In this document: positions 43,161 through 54,034 of the stretch, piece after piece
How positions within the stretch are numbered: position 1 is the first letter of the stretch
How the letters are laid out: every line of letters begins with the position of its first letter
NCBI GenBank assembly: GCA_020310875.1
Contig: CM035439.1
Span: forward strand, 134,704,753-134,768,752
Direction of reading: 5' to 3'
Source of the DNA: Ceratopteris richardii
Lineage: Eukaryota > Streptophyta > Polypodiopsida > Polypodiales > Pteridaceae
DNA: 64,000 bases
Position numbers and translations under genes: made by a program
The notes under the pieces: generated by a model
Database searches by the model: none
What the model was told of the DNA's origin: nothing
Seen by the model: only the letters and a program-made list of their open reading frames with translations

Positions 43161-43617
43161 GTCAGGACAACGATCCCAACTCCATCCGACCCGCCACCTT
43201 CCAACCCGCCTCACCTAATCCTACCACCCCGTAGAGTAGGATCAGTCCTAGTAGATCCCACTCCCGGGGACCTAAACATGATGCTTAAAGCATATCAGGC
43301 CAGAATCCAAGATGGGCCAAACGTAACTGATCATGGAAAGTGCTACCCTAGAGCAGAATTAGAGCTTGAACGAACTAAAATTTGTGCTAAGATGGTGGAG
43401 TTGGCTCCAAACCATGTTTGAAGCCAGTCGCCTTTTTAACATATCTAGCTCAGCCAAGACGCAGCTGCACTTTGAAGGACTGTTACAAAGAATAGAGAGG
43501 CTAATTGCACAATCAGAAAAGGAACCCGCCTCTCAACCCAAGGATAAGGCAAGTGAAAGAGCAGGTCTTCTGGCCCAGGAAGCCTATGTGCCTAACTCTA
43601 CGGAGCCAGACACATAA
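43161..43617 (+). pseudogene. gag remnant of Gypsy F
   Basis: Only the C-terminal end of Gag remains: SVLVDPTPGDLNMMLKAYQA, YPRAELELERTKICAKMVEL, then after an extra base at about 43410 TMFEASRLFN and LHFEGLLQRIERLI, to a TAA at 43615. The start, the Retrotrans_gag domain and all zinc knuckles present in A and E (about 2.6 kb) are missing between leader and remnant. F therefore cannot make its own capsid protein. Confidence 0.88.
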
Positions 43618-43623
43618 TCTTCT

Positions 43624-45429
43624 ATGAATCGGTTCACACCAGAATTCCTACGAGAGATTCAAGAAGACAAATGGGCTAAAGAGAGTGAAGTCCCTCCTCC
43701 CATTGAACTTGTGGATGATGCACACGACCAATTTCCACAATACATCCCATCCATTTATGAGGAGCATGAGAGCACCCAATCTCAGGAAAGATTAGACTTT
43801 GAGTCTAACTCTCTGCAAGAATTACCCTTCACAGGCCCATGGGAAGCTAAGTCTACTTGTATGAGAGAACCCACAGTCATGGTACGAAATGAGGACTCAG
43901 TCATACCTAGGAACACAGAGATAGTGAAAAACACTAAAGTACAGTGCAATCTCACCTTAGAAGAGCTACTCAAAGTGAGGCCAGGACTATGGAAACATGT
44001 AGCCAAACAAGTACCAGAGATAGCAAAACCTCGTTCCCAGGTAGGATCCCAGAAAACAGTGCCAGAAATACCCTTGGACAAGATAGGAGACATGAGTGAG
44101 GGCGAAGAGGGAAACACATATCTTCCTATCACCCATCAAGGATACACCACCAAGGCCATTTTAGACTCAGGCGGAGGAGTTGCAATTGCTACCACTTCCC
44201 TATGGAAGCGTTGGGGCAAGCCAGCACTCAGACCCACGAGGATGAAATTGCAAATGGCCGATGGTCACATAGAGAGACCCTTAGGGCTGTTAGAAGGAAT
44301 AACTCTCACCACATGTGGTGTTGAGTTCGAGCATACATTTGCTATATGTGATTTTAGCAAAAATCATGCCTATGAAATGATCTTGGGACGACCCTTTATG
44401 CGACAGTTGCAAGTGGTACAGGATTGGGGAACCAATTCCTTGTACCTGCAACACTTAGGTGTTACGACCAAAGTGAATCTCAAAGATTACTCTCATAGAG
44501 ATGTCCCTCCTATCCAATGGAATCCCCTCCATAGAGCCAAAGATGATACGGAATCGGTGCATTCCATAGGATCAGGATCCTCATGGATGCATGAAGACAC
44601 CCACTTATGGATGTGCAAAGTAGCTGTAGAAGAAGAGAAGAGAGAAGACGCCAGAGAGATAGGTGCAAAAGAAACACATAGATCAATTCAAGTCCCAGCC
44701 TATGCACCTGTAGTCTTTCCTGACGAAGAATTTGAACCCCACGGCTGGGCAGAAATCCTAGCAACAATGGATGTAGCCATCAATGAAGAACAATGGACAC
44801 CTCACTGTGATGAAGATGGCTATGACATTTCAGTCTTCTCCATAGAGCCGATCATGGGAGAGGCAGTCTTAGAAGAGTGTGAACCTAGCCCCGATGCATT
44901 TGAGGATGCAAGTAACTCCGATCTAGAGCCAATCATTATGGACCCACCTTTTGCATCAGATGAAGAATACTTCTATGAAGTAGAATTTCAACCCCAGAGG
45001 CATGGAGAGCTTACAAATGATGTAAGGCTAGCCACATATGTGACCCCGAAGGAAGAAGAAAAGAAAAGAAAGAAGAGAGAAGTCGCACCAGAAGAGGAAG
45101 AATCTTTGTTTGAGGTCCCGAAAAATTTTAAGAAGTATGAGATAGATGACAAGAGAGTCATGATCAGAATGCCTAAACGAGAGGCGCAATCGGGGGAGGC
45201 CTATGATAACAAAGAAACCACCAAGAAAATAGTGGTAACCGTGGAAGAAGGAGAAGAGAGATGCACGTACATAGGCCATGACCTGACGGAAGACGAAGAG
45301 CACGAATTGATAGCCTTGCTAAGAGAATACAAAGATGTATTCGCTTGGAGTTACAAGGATTTGAAAGGCATGGACCCTGACATATGCTCACACAACTATC
45401 CCCATGACCTTAGATGCCAAACCTTCTAA
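43624..45429 (+). CDS. Gypsy F protease 1 and acidic linker
   Basis: Open frame of 601 codons. The retropepsin domain is at about 44120-44460, with D-S-G at 44164-44172 (IL-D-S-G-G-GVAIA) and MILGRPFMRQLQVVQDWG; catalytic residues are intact. The upstream part includes EFLREIQEDKWAKE and LEELLKVRPGLWKHV, a segment also seen in A. The acidic linker runs to about 45370 (SLFEVPKNFKKYEIDDKRVM). The frame is lost at about 45393 by one extra base relative to A and D; the RT frame begins at 45404. It would cut the polyprotein if made. Confidence 0.9.
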   Translation: MNRFTPEFLREIQEDKWAKESEVPPPIELVDDAHDQFPQYIPSIYEEHESTQSQERLDFESNSLQELPFTGPWEAKSTCMREPTVMVRNEDSVIPRNTEIVKNTKVQCNLTLEELLKVRPGLWKHVAKQVPEIAKPRSQVGSQKTVPEIPLDKIGDMSEGEEGNTYLPITHQGYTTKAILDSGGGVAIATTSLWKRWGKPALRPTRMKLQMADGHIERPLGLLEGITLTTCGVEFEHTFAICDFSKNHAYEMILGRPFMRQLQVVQDWGTNSLYLQHLGVTTKVNLKDYSHRDVPPIQWNPLHRAKDDTESVHSIGSGSSWMHEDTHLWMCKVAVEEEKREDAREIGAKETHRSIQVPAYAPVVFPDEEFEPHGWAEILATMDVAINEEQWTPHCDEDGYDISVFSIEPIMGEAVLEECEPSPDAFEDASNSDLEPIIMDPPFASDEEYFYEVEFQPQRHGELTNDVRLATYVTPKEEEKKRKKREVAPEEEESLFEVPKNFKKYEIDDKRVMIRMPKREAQSGEAYDNKETTKKIVVTVEEGEERCTYIGHDLTEDEEHELIALLREYKDVFAWSYKDLKGMDPDICSHNYPHDLRCQTF

Positions 45430-46576
45430 GCAAAAGCCATACACATATAATGATAATTATGTTGCTAAGATCAAAGAAGAGATAGATAGACTGGTTGAAG
45501 CTGGATTCATCTATGAAATTGAGCACACTGAGTGGGTATCCCCCATCGTAGTGGTGCCCAAGAAAAATGGAAAGTTGCGTGTATGCATTAACTTAAAGAA
45601 GGTCAATGCAGCCACAATTCGAGATAACTATCCGCTTCCTATCACAGAGCATCTCTTAGAAAGAGTAGCACGCAAGGAAGTGTACAGCTTCCTTGATGGA
45701 TTTTCGGGCTACAATCAAGTAGCCATAGCTCCAGAAGATCAGCATAAGACGGCGTTTGCCACTGAATGGGGCATTTTTGCCTTTAGAGTAATGCCATTTG
45801 GGCTTACCAATGCACCAGCTACCTTCCAAAGGCTGATGTGCCATGTATTTAAAGAGTTCCTAAGGAAGAACTTAGAAGTCTATGTTGATGATCTTTGTGC
45901 TCATTCCAACATTAGACAAACCCATATTCCTGAACTCAGACAAATCTTTGACAAATGTAGAGAATATCAAGTCTGCCTGAACCCAGAAAAGTGCGTTTTT
46001 ATGGTCAGGCAAGGCAAGATTCTGGGACACATAGTGTCAAAGAATGGAATATCCACTGATGAAGAGAAAGTGAGAGCCATAGCCGAGTTACCTAAGCCAA
46101 AGAATGTCAAGGAAGTACAAGCTTTCATGGGGCATTGTGGTTATTACCGACGGTTTATACACATGTATGCCATCATAGCAAAGCCTCTGTATGGACTTTT
46201 GACCAACTTTGAGTGGACTAATGAATGTGAGAATTCTTTCAATGAGCTTAAACGACGATTATGTTCAGCACCAATCTTGACCACACCAGATTGGAATAAG
46301 CCTTTCCATGTTCATGTGGATGCATCCAATTATGCTATTGGGTGTGTACTCGCGCAGCCTACCGGTGAAGGTAATGTGGATCTTCCAATTGCCTATGCTA
46401 GTAGACAATTGAATGCAGCTGAACGAAATTATACCACTACGGAGAGAGAACGATTAGGCATGGTATATGCAGTTAAAAAGTTTAGACATTATTTGCTTGC
46501 AAATAAGTTTAAATTTTTTACTGACCATCAGGCATTGCTATATCTCGTAAACAAGCCATGCAATACAGGAAGATAA
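45404..46576 (+). CDS. Gypsy F reverse transcriptase and RNase H
   Basis: 390 open codons. RT motifs: YVAKIKEEIDRLVEAGFIYE, VVVPKKNGKLRVCINLKKVN, FLDGFSGYNQVAIAPEDQHK, MPFGLTNAPATFQRLM and YVDD at 45881-45892. RNase H about 46270-46560 (HVHVDASNYAIGCVLAQP, YTTTERERLGMVYAVKKFRH, DHQALLYLVNK). The frame ends at TAA 46574-46576 within NTGR-(stop)-VIWF, where E has a leucine codon; the same frame continues afterwards. Catalytic residues appear intact. Confidence 0.92.
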   Translation: MTLDAKPSKQKPYTYNDNYVAKIKEEIDRLVEAGFIYEIEHTEWVSPIVVVPKKNGKLRVCINLKKVNAATIRDNYPLPITEHLLERVARKEVYSFLDGFSGYNQVAIAPEDQHKTAFATEWGIFAFRVMPFGLTNAPATFQRLMCHVFKEFLRKNLEVYVDDLCAHSNIRQTHIPELRQIFDKCREYQVCLNPEKCVFMVRQGKILGHIVSKNGISTDEEKVRAIAELPKPKNVKEVQAFMGHCGYYRRFIHMYAIIAKPLYGLLTNFEWTNECENSFNELKRRLCSAPILTTPDWNKPFHVHVDASNYAIGCVLAQPTGEGNVDLPIAYASRQLNAAERNYTTTERERLGMVYAVKKFRHYLLANKFKFFTDHQALLYLVNKPCNTGR

Positions 46577-46591
46577 GTAATATGGTTTCTC

Positions 46592-47122
46592 TTGCTAATG
46601 GAATATGATTTCGAGGTTGTGGTAAGGAAAGGGAAGACTCACTTGAGAGCAGATCACCTCTCTAGGCTCACATCTGGAGAAGCCCCACAAGGAGTGTCAG
46701 ATGACCTTCTTGATGCTTACTTGTTAAATTTGGAGGTGGTGCCACAATGGGCTAAGTCATTAGTGCCAGTATTGACGTACGGACCTAACCACCCAGTAAT
46801 AAACACACAGGATAAAGAGGTAGTAAAAGCCCAAAAGTATCACATCATGGCAGGAAGTATGTACAAGCACACAGATCAAGGGATCTTGGCTTGTTGTGTG
46901 GAAGAGGATGAACACGCTAAATGGTTGCAATTAGCACATGTAGGTGCATTAGAGCAACACTACTCAAAGCAACGAACACTACAGACAGTAAGGAGACTCG
47001 GAGTGTATTGGCCGACTATGGAAGCTGATGTCCAAAAGTTGTGCAAGGAATGCCCAATCTGCTGCACTAAACCACCTGTGGAACATGCCACTCTTTATCA
47101 AGTGTCCATAGTGCCAGATTAG
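46592..47122 (+). pseudogene. Gypsy F post-RNase H region with first H2C2 module
   Basis: Continues the RT frame: MLMEYDFEVVVRKGKTHLRA, then the linker and the first H2C2 module (46835-47079: YHIMAGSMYKHTDQGILACC, HVGALEQHYSKQRTLQTVRR, CPICC). It ends with TAG at 47120-47122, where E has tryptophan (IPDW). Integrase would need readthrough of this codon and of the one at 46574. Confidence 0.88.
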
Positions 47123-47170
47123 AGTGGACCACTAGTATCCTTCCTGAGGACGAAAACATTCCCTCAAGAT

Positions 47171-49426
47171 GTGCCACTAGCCAGACAAAGACGTTTAGAA
47201 CAAGAAGCCCTAGATTACTCGCTCATTGGTGATAACCTATACAAGCGTGGTAAAGATGGTTACCTAAGGTTATGTGTCCACGAAAGTGAATATCTCAAGA
47301 TCTTGGAAACTGCTCATCAAGGCGTAACAGGAGGACATTTTGGACCAGACCGAGTGATTAAAGCGATCCTATTTACAGGCTTGTGGTGGCCTACCCTTCA
47401 CATGGATGCACATACCTATGTGAAACGATGTGATGTTTGCCAGAGAACTCAGTGTCCTATATGCAAAGATGAGATGCCACTAAAACCTATGATGGGTGGA
47501 CGAGCATTCTCTAAGTGGGGAATAGACTTTCTAGGTCCTATTAATCCCCCAGCTAAGGGTTCTCATGCTGAATATATCATTGTGGCCACAAATTATCTAA
47601 CCAAGTGGGTAGAAGTGAAAGCTACCACGAAGAACGATGCACAAACAACAGCTAAGTTCTTATTTGAGAATGTGTTCACTAGATATGGGCTACCTATAGA
47701 GCTAGTTAGTGATAGAGGCACTCACTTCTTGAATGAAGTTATTGAAAATCTACTCCAAGAATTCTTGGTAGTACATAAGAAGTCTGCCCCCTATCACCCT
47801 CAAGCTAATGGCCAGGCTGAGAGCACCAATAAGATCTTATGCAATGTACTGACGAAATTAGTGAACAATAAACGCTCTGATTGGGACAAACAGCTACACC
47901 ATGCTGTTTGGGCATACCGAGTCGCCTACAAAACGGTACTCCAAGCCACCCCCTTTCAGATGGTATTTGGCCAAAATGCAGTGTTGCCATTGGACTTCTT
48001 AATACCTACATTGAAAATAGCACAAGAGTATGAATGGACGGGTCATGAACTCTCCTCTAGACTATTTGACCTTGAACAATTAGGAGAAACAAGACTGAGG
48101 GCGGCTGCAGGGATATATGCAGCTAAGAAACGACAGAAGGCATACTTTGATGCCCACGTTAAGGATAAAGGTTTGAAGGCAGGCGACCTAGTACTAGTAT
48201 ACACTTTGAAACAACATGCGAGGAAACTAGAAAAGAGAGGCTATGGACCCATGATCATTAATAGAATCTCAACAAGTGGAGCAGTGCAACTAGCCACATT
48301 AGAAGGCGATATTCTCCCGAGCTACATAAGCGGATGCAGAGTCAAGTTATATCAGGAACCTCTGACAGAAGAGATGCTAAGTCGACTCAACACTGCTAAG
48401 AAACGCAAAGAAGAAGAAAAACAAATTCGTGAAGAAGCTCAAGCAGAAGCATTGGAACGCATCCGGAGAATGAAGTTGAGAAGACAAGGTAGAGAGCAAC
48501 CTAGGACAGATGCATACGCAGATCAAGGATATCACGTGGCTATGTGTGAAGTTTCAGATATAAGCTCTCATAGGATAATTGATCGACGTCCTTTTATAAC
48601 CTTAGAGATAGGACAAGGAAAGGGTGCAAGGACTGTAAGAGCCTTGATTGACTCAGGTGCAGCCACTAGTGCTGTTAAATTTTCTTACTGTCAAAAGTTG
48701 AAATTAACTATCAATCCTATAGAAGCATATCTCATAGGATTGGGAGGTGTGGAAACCCCTTGCATGGGAGAGGTGGAACTTCCCCTCTATATTCAAGATG
48801 AAGCAATGACAGTCAAAGTACTAGTGTGTCAAGATGAGGACCTCACTAAGCCTCTTGTCTTGGGTCAGGACTGGATCTATGATCATGCAGTCAACCTAAA
48901 CCTAAGGAGTGGACTTCTTCATGTATGGGTAAATCATAGTCGAATTCCCATTGAATTGGAAAATGAGGCACTCAAGGCACTAGGTAAGGCACGAACTACT
49001 GGTCCTTCCAGGGGTGCACATGAAGTTGACAATGCTATTCTTGACCAAAACTATATGATGCAGAAAGAGGATTGTCTCAACAACGGAGTCAAGGATACGA
49101 TGGCACTCCCTTCTTTTCCAAAGGCCAGAGGGACGCAGAAACCAACGGCAGGTCAAATACAGAAGGAGCAGAGTACTACTTATACTGGAGGCCAAAAGCA
49201 TGTGCAAAGCAGAATGTCTCAGCCGTTGAAACAAGTGTGGGTGCGGAAAGGCGAACACCCTGTTGCGACCATGCCAACCCCACGGCCAAAACCTCTTATT
49301 AGTAATCAACAACACGACACTAATAAGAAGTTTTTCACAAATTCTTCTGCGAAAGTGAAGTCTATTTGGGTACCCAAGAAGTCGATAAAAGGCAAGCCCA
49401 CAATCACGACAAATCTGGGTGCCTAA
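47171..49426 (+). CDS. Gypsy F integrase and second retropepsin-like domain
   Basis: 751 open codons in the same frame as the preceding part. Second H2C2 module at 47213-47460 (YKRGKDGYLRLCVHESEY, HQGVTGGHFGPDRVIKA, CDVCQ). DDE core: GIDFLGP near 47523, SDRGTHF near 47712, NGQAEST near 47811. A C-terminal part with LEKRGYGPMIINRISTSGAV and a basic K/R/E helix follows (48390-48490). Second protease 48580-48935: D-S-G-A at 48650-48661, GLGGVETPCMGEVELPL and LVLGQDWIYDHAVNL. The tail starts with VWVRKGEH (near 49234) and SIWVPKKS (near 49362). It ends at TAA 49424. No chromodomain seen. Confidence 0.92.
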   Translation: MPLARQRRLEQEALDYSLIGDNLYKRGKDGYLRLCVHESEYLKILETAHQGVTGGHFGPDRVIKAILFTGLWWPTLHMDAHTYVKRCDVCQRTQCPICKDEMPLKPMMGGRAFSKWGIDFLGPINPPAKGSHAEYIIVATNYLTKWVEVKATTKNDAQTTAKFLFENVFTRYGLPIELVSDRGTHFLNEVIENLLQEFLVVHKKSAPYHPQANGQAESTNKILCNVLTKLVNNKRSDWDKQLHHAVWAYRVAYKTVLQATPFQMVFGQNAVLPLDFLIPTLKIAQEYEWTGHELSSRLFDLEQLGETRLRAAAGIYAAKKRQKAYFDAHVKDKGLKAGDLVLVYTLKQHARKLEKRGYGPMIINRISTSGAVQLATLEGDILPSYISGCRVKLYQEPLTEEMLSRLNTAKKRKEEEKQIREEAQAEALERIRRMKLRRQGREQPRTDAYADQGYHVAMCEVSDISSHRIIDRRPFITLEIGQGKGARTVRALIDSGAATSAVKFSYCQKLKLTINPIEAYLIGLGGVETPCMGEVELPLYIQDEAMTVKVLVCQDEDLTKPLVLGQDWIYDHAVNLNLRSGLLHVWVNHSRIPIELENEALKALGKARTTGPSRGAHEVDNAILDQNYMMQKEDCLNNGVKDTMALPSFPKARGTQKPTAGQIQKEQSTTYTGGQKHVQSRMSQPLKQVWVRKGEHPVATMPTPRPKPLISNQQHDTNKKFFTNSSAKVKSIWVPKKSIKGKPTITTNLGA
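48580..48935 (+). other. Second retropepsin-like domain (Gypsy F)
   Basis: Same layout as the E copy: RRPFITLEIGQGKGARTVRA, LIDSGAATSAVKFSY, the Gly-rich flap GLGGVETPCMGEV, and VLGQDWIYDHAVN. Catalytic D-S-G is intact in F and E, so the domain seems to have been kept under constraint longer than neutral decay would allow. Confidence 0.75.
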
Positions 49427-49837
49427 GGCTTGCTTGCGGGCTCAAATAGCTACACCGAGGCCACACCCGGTACAACATGTTTCACTCACTCGAACACCAG
49501 ATGCCCATTCTTATACATCACACGCGGACACATATTCTTCCATGAGCACAAGTAGAATCACTTGTAAATGGGTCCCTAAAAAGCCTCATTTTCAAGTAGA
49601 TACCCCTATCAAACTCTCCAGAGTCTCCACAAAATCAAGATCAAAACCCATCCATTGCAGTTGGCAACCTAAAACTTGTAATCAACCCCCGGACCCCAGT
49701 TGTAAATCCATGCACACCTACTAACTACATCACTCTCTCACTACATCATTCCACTTAGCTCCTAGGTCTACCAAATTCCTAACTACACACCCAAGCACCG
49801 AGCACTTAATAACCTACTAATCTCTCCCGAACCTCAT
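49427..49837 (+). other. Tail remnant and spacer of Gypsy F before the 3' ORF
   Basis: In a shifted frame the W-V-P-K-K tail continues: QIWVPKA (near 49405), CKWVPKKPH (near 49562), HCSWQPKT (near 49655), ending at a stop at 49724. The remaining 110 bp is A/C/T-rich spacer without an ORF, leading to the hairpin at 49838. Confidence 0.6.
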
Positions 49838-49892
49838 GTTAATGTTGTAATGGGGACAAAAACGGTTCTATCTTGTCCTTTACAATGTTAAC
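49838..49892 (+). promoter_or_regulatory. Stem-loop upstream of the 3' ORF
   Basis: GTTAATGTTGTAATGGGGAC plus AA (49838-49859) pairs with TTGTCCTTTACAATGTTAAC (49873-49892), with two G-U pairs and a short bulge; the loop is 13 nt. In D the same place keeps GCATTG/CAATGC around a GGGGAC block (37530-37575). A pyrimidine-rich stretch ending TCACAG follows at 49915, then the ORF start at 49936. Confidence 0.6.
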
Positions 49893-49935
49893 ACCTGTTT
49901 CTATATTCTCACAGAGTCAGGAGACAAGAAGTAAC

Positions 49936-52900
49936 ATGGCAGATATGGAAGGAACTAGCTCCCAGGCAGACACCAGCCCCCAAGTCGTGGACATTGAAAG
50001 CCTTCCTATTGAGGAGGAATTGACGGAACGTCCAGTGGCATTGAGGGCATTACATGCCATACTGATTCAGAATCCTCCACAAGGGCACACAATGCCGGTC
50101 AGCAAAAATTCACATTGGTTTAGTGATGTGGCAGGATCTCTGGGTGAAGGCACCTACATGTGGGAGGCCGAGATAGAATTCAATGGGCGCTGGGGAAGAT
50201 ATCACTTCTTCACCAGAGAATTTGAGAAAGTACAGAATAATGAAGGCCTGAAACCTATATGGAAGAAGGCGGGACTCTATGATTACTTCAAATTCCAATT
50301 GCCAAAGCCCGACTTTCTAAGATGCTCATATTTGATTAGCACCCTCACTCCGAGCAAAGACAAAAAGGGATACAACACCTTTGTCCTCCCATCTCTCACA
50401 AGGGGCAATGAGCTGAAGCGCTTCAAGTTGACTATCAATTTGGTAAGGGAAGCTCTAGACATGAAAGGTATGCACATTCCTACGGAGAAAGAGACTATGG
50501 TCCCCGACAATATGAAGAACAGGAATCTGACGAAATTAAAGGACATGGTGACAATGACACCTACAATTGCCATTTACTTGCCAATGGTCATGCAGCATTT
50601 TGCATTTCCCGCTCAAGAGAGGTTCACAATGCCACCTAAGAAGATATGGTTTAGTCTATACTTGGCTGACGCCTTTGATTTGACAATCAATATGCCCCAC
50701 TGGATTATCGACCAAATCCACTTGGCTCATCAAAGGTGGTATAAAAAACAAAAGTCTGTACTGTATGGATGTTGTGCTCTCACCCGGATTGTGTATAGAT
50801 GTTTGGCTTATGACGTGCCAGTTCAGAGGGCATTAATTTGGACCAGGGTACAGGAATTTCAACGTAGACTATCAACCGCAGGACTGCAATCTAAGAAAAT
50901 GAGAGGCGCAGTTCAGATGCCCTGTGCACAACCCCGCGGTGCGACGCTGACACCTGAGACAACTCCACGACTTCCGAGGCAAGTACAACCCTTCACTATC
51001 AGATTACCAAGACACAACACTGATGGACCGAATTTGGTGTTCCCACCTGTACCAACCGACCTAGAGTTTCCTCATGGATTCACATGAGAAGACCTAACTG
51101 ATGAGGAGGTTGCCAGAATAATCGAAGTTGTTAACGCGGAAGTCGAGGCAGAGCAAGCTAGTGGACAACAAACTGCTACAGACCAACCCCATCCCAGACA
51201 ACCAGATGTCGTCAATGTGGAGGGTGAAGAAGAAGAAGAACAAGAGGAGGAACATGGTGGACAATCCGAGGAAGAAGAGCAGGAATATGATCAGGAAGCT
51301 CTGCAAGTACTTGAGGGTGCCCCAGCTTATGCGAAGGAATTGAAAAAGCTCTATGATACCATCAACAGGGTTCAAGAGCAACATAGACTGTCCCTCGCAG
51401 CAGGAAAAGCTCTCATGAACCAAATCCTTGAGGAGGAAGGAGTAGACGAGCAATACCGTGCCACACTTGATATGATATTTGATGCTTTAGGAGTACCTGA
51501 GACGGTGCATACCGCCCTTGCACAATCACGCAAAACTGAGCGAAGATATGGCAGACGCCCCCCACGATCAGGAAAACAGATGAATGTATTAGTATCAAAA
51601 CCACAAGGAACATCCACAATCACGGGCACTGCACACACCGTTCATGATACTGAGAAAACCCATACATCAAGTGCACCCCCATCACCCCCTTTGCCACCCC
51701 TGCCTCCAACTCCACCACATTCACCTCCCACTACCAGTGTAACCACTATTGTCACCGCCTCCGAGTCTACTACCCATACCGAAGAACAGACCATCAGTCA
51801 ACCCACACAACCCACACACCCTATCTCCACCTCTCGTGTCTATACGGCCACTGACACAGTAATTCTAACCGAAGCCACAAAAAACCTCATTCCCCCGATC
51901 ACACTTCCTGGCAGTTCGTATTCACAATTGGACACACCACTGTACACTTTCACCACTATCACCGCACCCACAATTCCAATATTCACAGTCACTCCCACTA
52001 CTGCATCCACTGTTGATTTTATGGACATATCACCCACCTCCGCACCTCTCCCTCCCCCCATACACCCACCATCTCCCATTCCCCCACCTCCCACTTCACC
52101 ATTTTCCAGCACCGCATCCACACTCCCATTCCCCTTCCCCTTCCCCCTCCCTTCTGCATTCAACACCCTTCCGCATCCACCCCTATTAATAATGTATTTA
52201 ATAATATGTATCAGTGTATGTCACAACTACAACAGCACTACCAGCATCTGGGTAACCAACATACGAGACTCTTCCGAAGCCATGAAGAACTTCAAGTACG
52301 ATTCATTGATCTAGAAAGGGAAAAGCGGCTACTACAACAACAGTATGTCACTTTATAGGAACAACATGAGCAGTTAGTAGCCAATCCACCCCAATCAGAT
52401 GTAGAAGAAAAACAACAAATGGATGATCTGCTACACTCCCAGATAACAGAGAATCTCAAGCTTCGACGCAACCTGGCCCTCTTACGCAAACACATGTCTA
52501 CTGCACTCGAGGAGAATAAACGACTACAGAAACAAAACGAAGAAAACTTGGAAGCAGCCATGGAGGGTTCCCCACAGGAAATCGACCCAGATAGATTCAA
52601 GGCCATACCCTCAGCGAATATGCAAATTGTGTTGGAAACCCATGCCAACCTCCTGGAAGCCCGTGCAGCATTAGAAAGAGAAAGAGATGACCTATTAAAG
52701 CAGCTGGCAACCCAGCATGAGTCACCAAGCAAAGTCACAACCACAGTTGACACGTCTGAAGAAGTCGAAAAACTCAGAGCAGAACTAGAAGAATTGCGAA
52801 GTAAAGTCCTGCAATACGAGCGTCAACCTTCTCCTCTTGTAGAGCCCGAGCCTGAAGACATAGTGCCAATTGAAATAGAGGAAACCTTCGAAGACCCATA

Positions 52901-54034
52901 CATTCCCATGCCTGCACCAGGGGGCAAGCAAACAGAAGAGGGCATGGACACCATCGAGATCCAGGCTCCTGAATGGATGTAGAGGTTAGAGAAAGTGGCC
53001 ACAACCCATGATGACAGAGTGGCAGTTCAGATAGCGTCTATGTCACGTTTGGAAGAGGTAGTCATAAAATCGGATTACTTTAGAAACCTCTCCCATCATC
53101 GGTGGATCGGCACATCCGACGACTTGTATGTTCCTTTTTGTGTATTAATGGCAGATTACAATGCTGAAATCAAGCACCACACCTCAAAAGAACCAACCTC
53201 GGCTACACAGTTTGCACCGGACAACATCCCAGCAAGTGCCAAGAAAGGAAATATACACCAACCTACGTGGAGGATTCGTCTGCTGGAAACCTACCCTGAG
53301 ATGGTAAGGACATGGAATAACATGCCTTTGTATATCAAATACAACCCATGCTACTGCCCTGTATTTCGAAGAAGGTCGTGGCCGGAATACACAAAAACTG
53401 TGCTGAGAACCAAAGGATGCGAGAAATGGCTCAATTATGTCTACTTAGCACCACCTAAGGGCCAACCTACCATAGGATATATGATTTCGACGATTCGGCA
53501 TTGGAGGGTCCGGCTCAAAAATGTACCAGATGTCATGGCCCAAATGTGCCTTAAAATTTTTGAACTCATGTTGGTGACCTTCAGGACCTTCAAGAATGTC
53601 AAGGAACCTCATCTGTCAGCTCTTGGATTTAATGAAGGTAATCAGGACCTTGTCTACGACATGAGCGCAACACCATCTATTAATGTCGTATATGCATGGC
53701 ACGCGCGTATCAAGTATCTACCAGCTTGCTTCAAACAGACGTTTGAAGAAATGTTTGTCACGGGATTCTGGGAATATCATTCAGAGATATTCATTCCCAG
53801 ACCATCACATTTATTGCACTTGTTTGCGGTGGAACAAGCTCTCCATTCAGAAAAATTACGTATACCACATCCAGAGGTTCCCGGGCCAGTAGATTGGGAT
53901 GCTCTACTCACGGACTTGGCCAAAGGTTTGAGAATTGCAGAACATCACTTAGCACAAGACGTTGTAGAATACTACATCCAACGACCCACCCAACAAGGGT
54001 CTGTCAGGGACGACAGACGTGAGAGAGGGGGGGG
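49936..54034 (+). pseudogene. 3' ORF of Gypsy F (unknown protein, about 1370 codons)
   Basis: The start ATG 49936 (MADMEGTSSQADTS) aligns with the D start. Order: N-terminal globular domain (about 50100-50840: NSHWFSDVAGSL, REFEKVQNNEGLKPIWKKAG, PKPDFLRCSYLIS, VLYGCCALTRIVYRCLAYDV); acidic and coiled-coil part (51090-51480); P/S/T-rich tract (51660-52180) with MDISPTSAP; coiled coil (52220-52830); C-terminal globular domain (52990-53990: SDYFRNLSHHRWIG, CEKWLNYVYLAPPKG, FELMLVTFRTFKNVK, EEMFVTGFWEYHSE). Faults: TGA 51085, a frame shift near 52200, TAG 52356, TAG 52980. No signal peptide or membrane helix is evident. It does not look like Gag, Pol or an envelope. Function unknown; the N-terminal domain may be distantly related to plant transposon-associated domains. 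Confidence 0.8.
54021..54034 (+). promoter_or_regulatory. Polypurine tract of Gypsy F
   Basis: GAGAGAGGGGGGGG directly before the 3' LTR; also coding in the 3' ORF frame (R-E-R-G-G-G). Confidence 0.9.

Noticed and set aside
49936-54034. 3' ORF as an envelope gene
   Set aside because: No signal peptide, no hydrophobic membrane segment and no furin-like site visible; coiled coil and P/T-rich tract alone are not enough.
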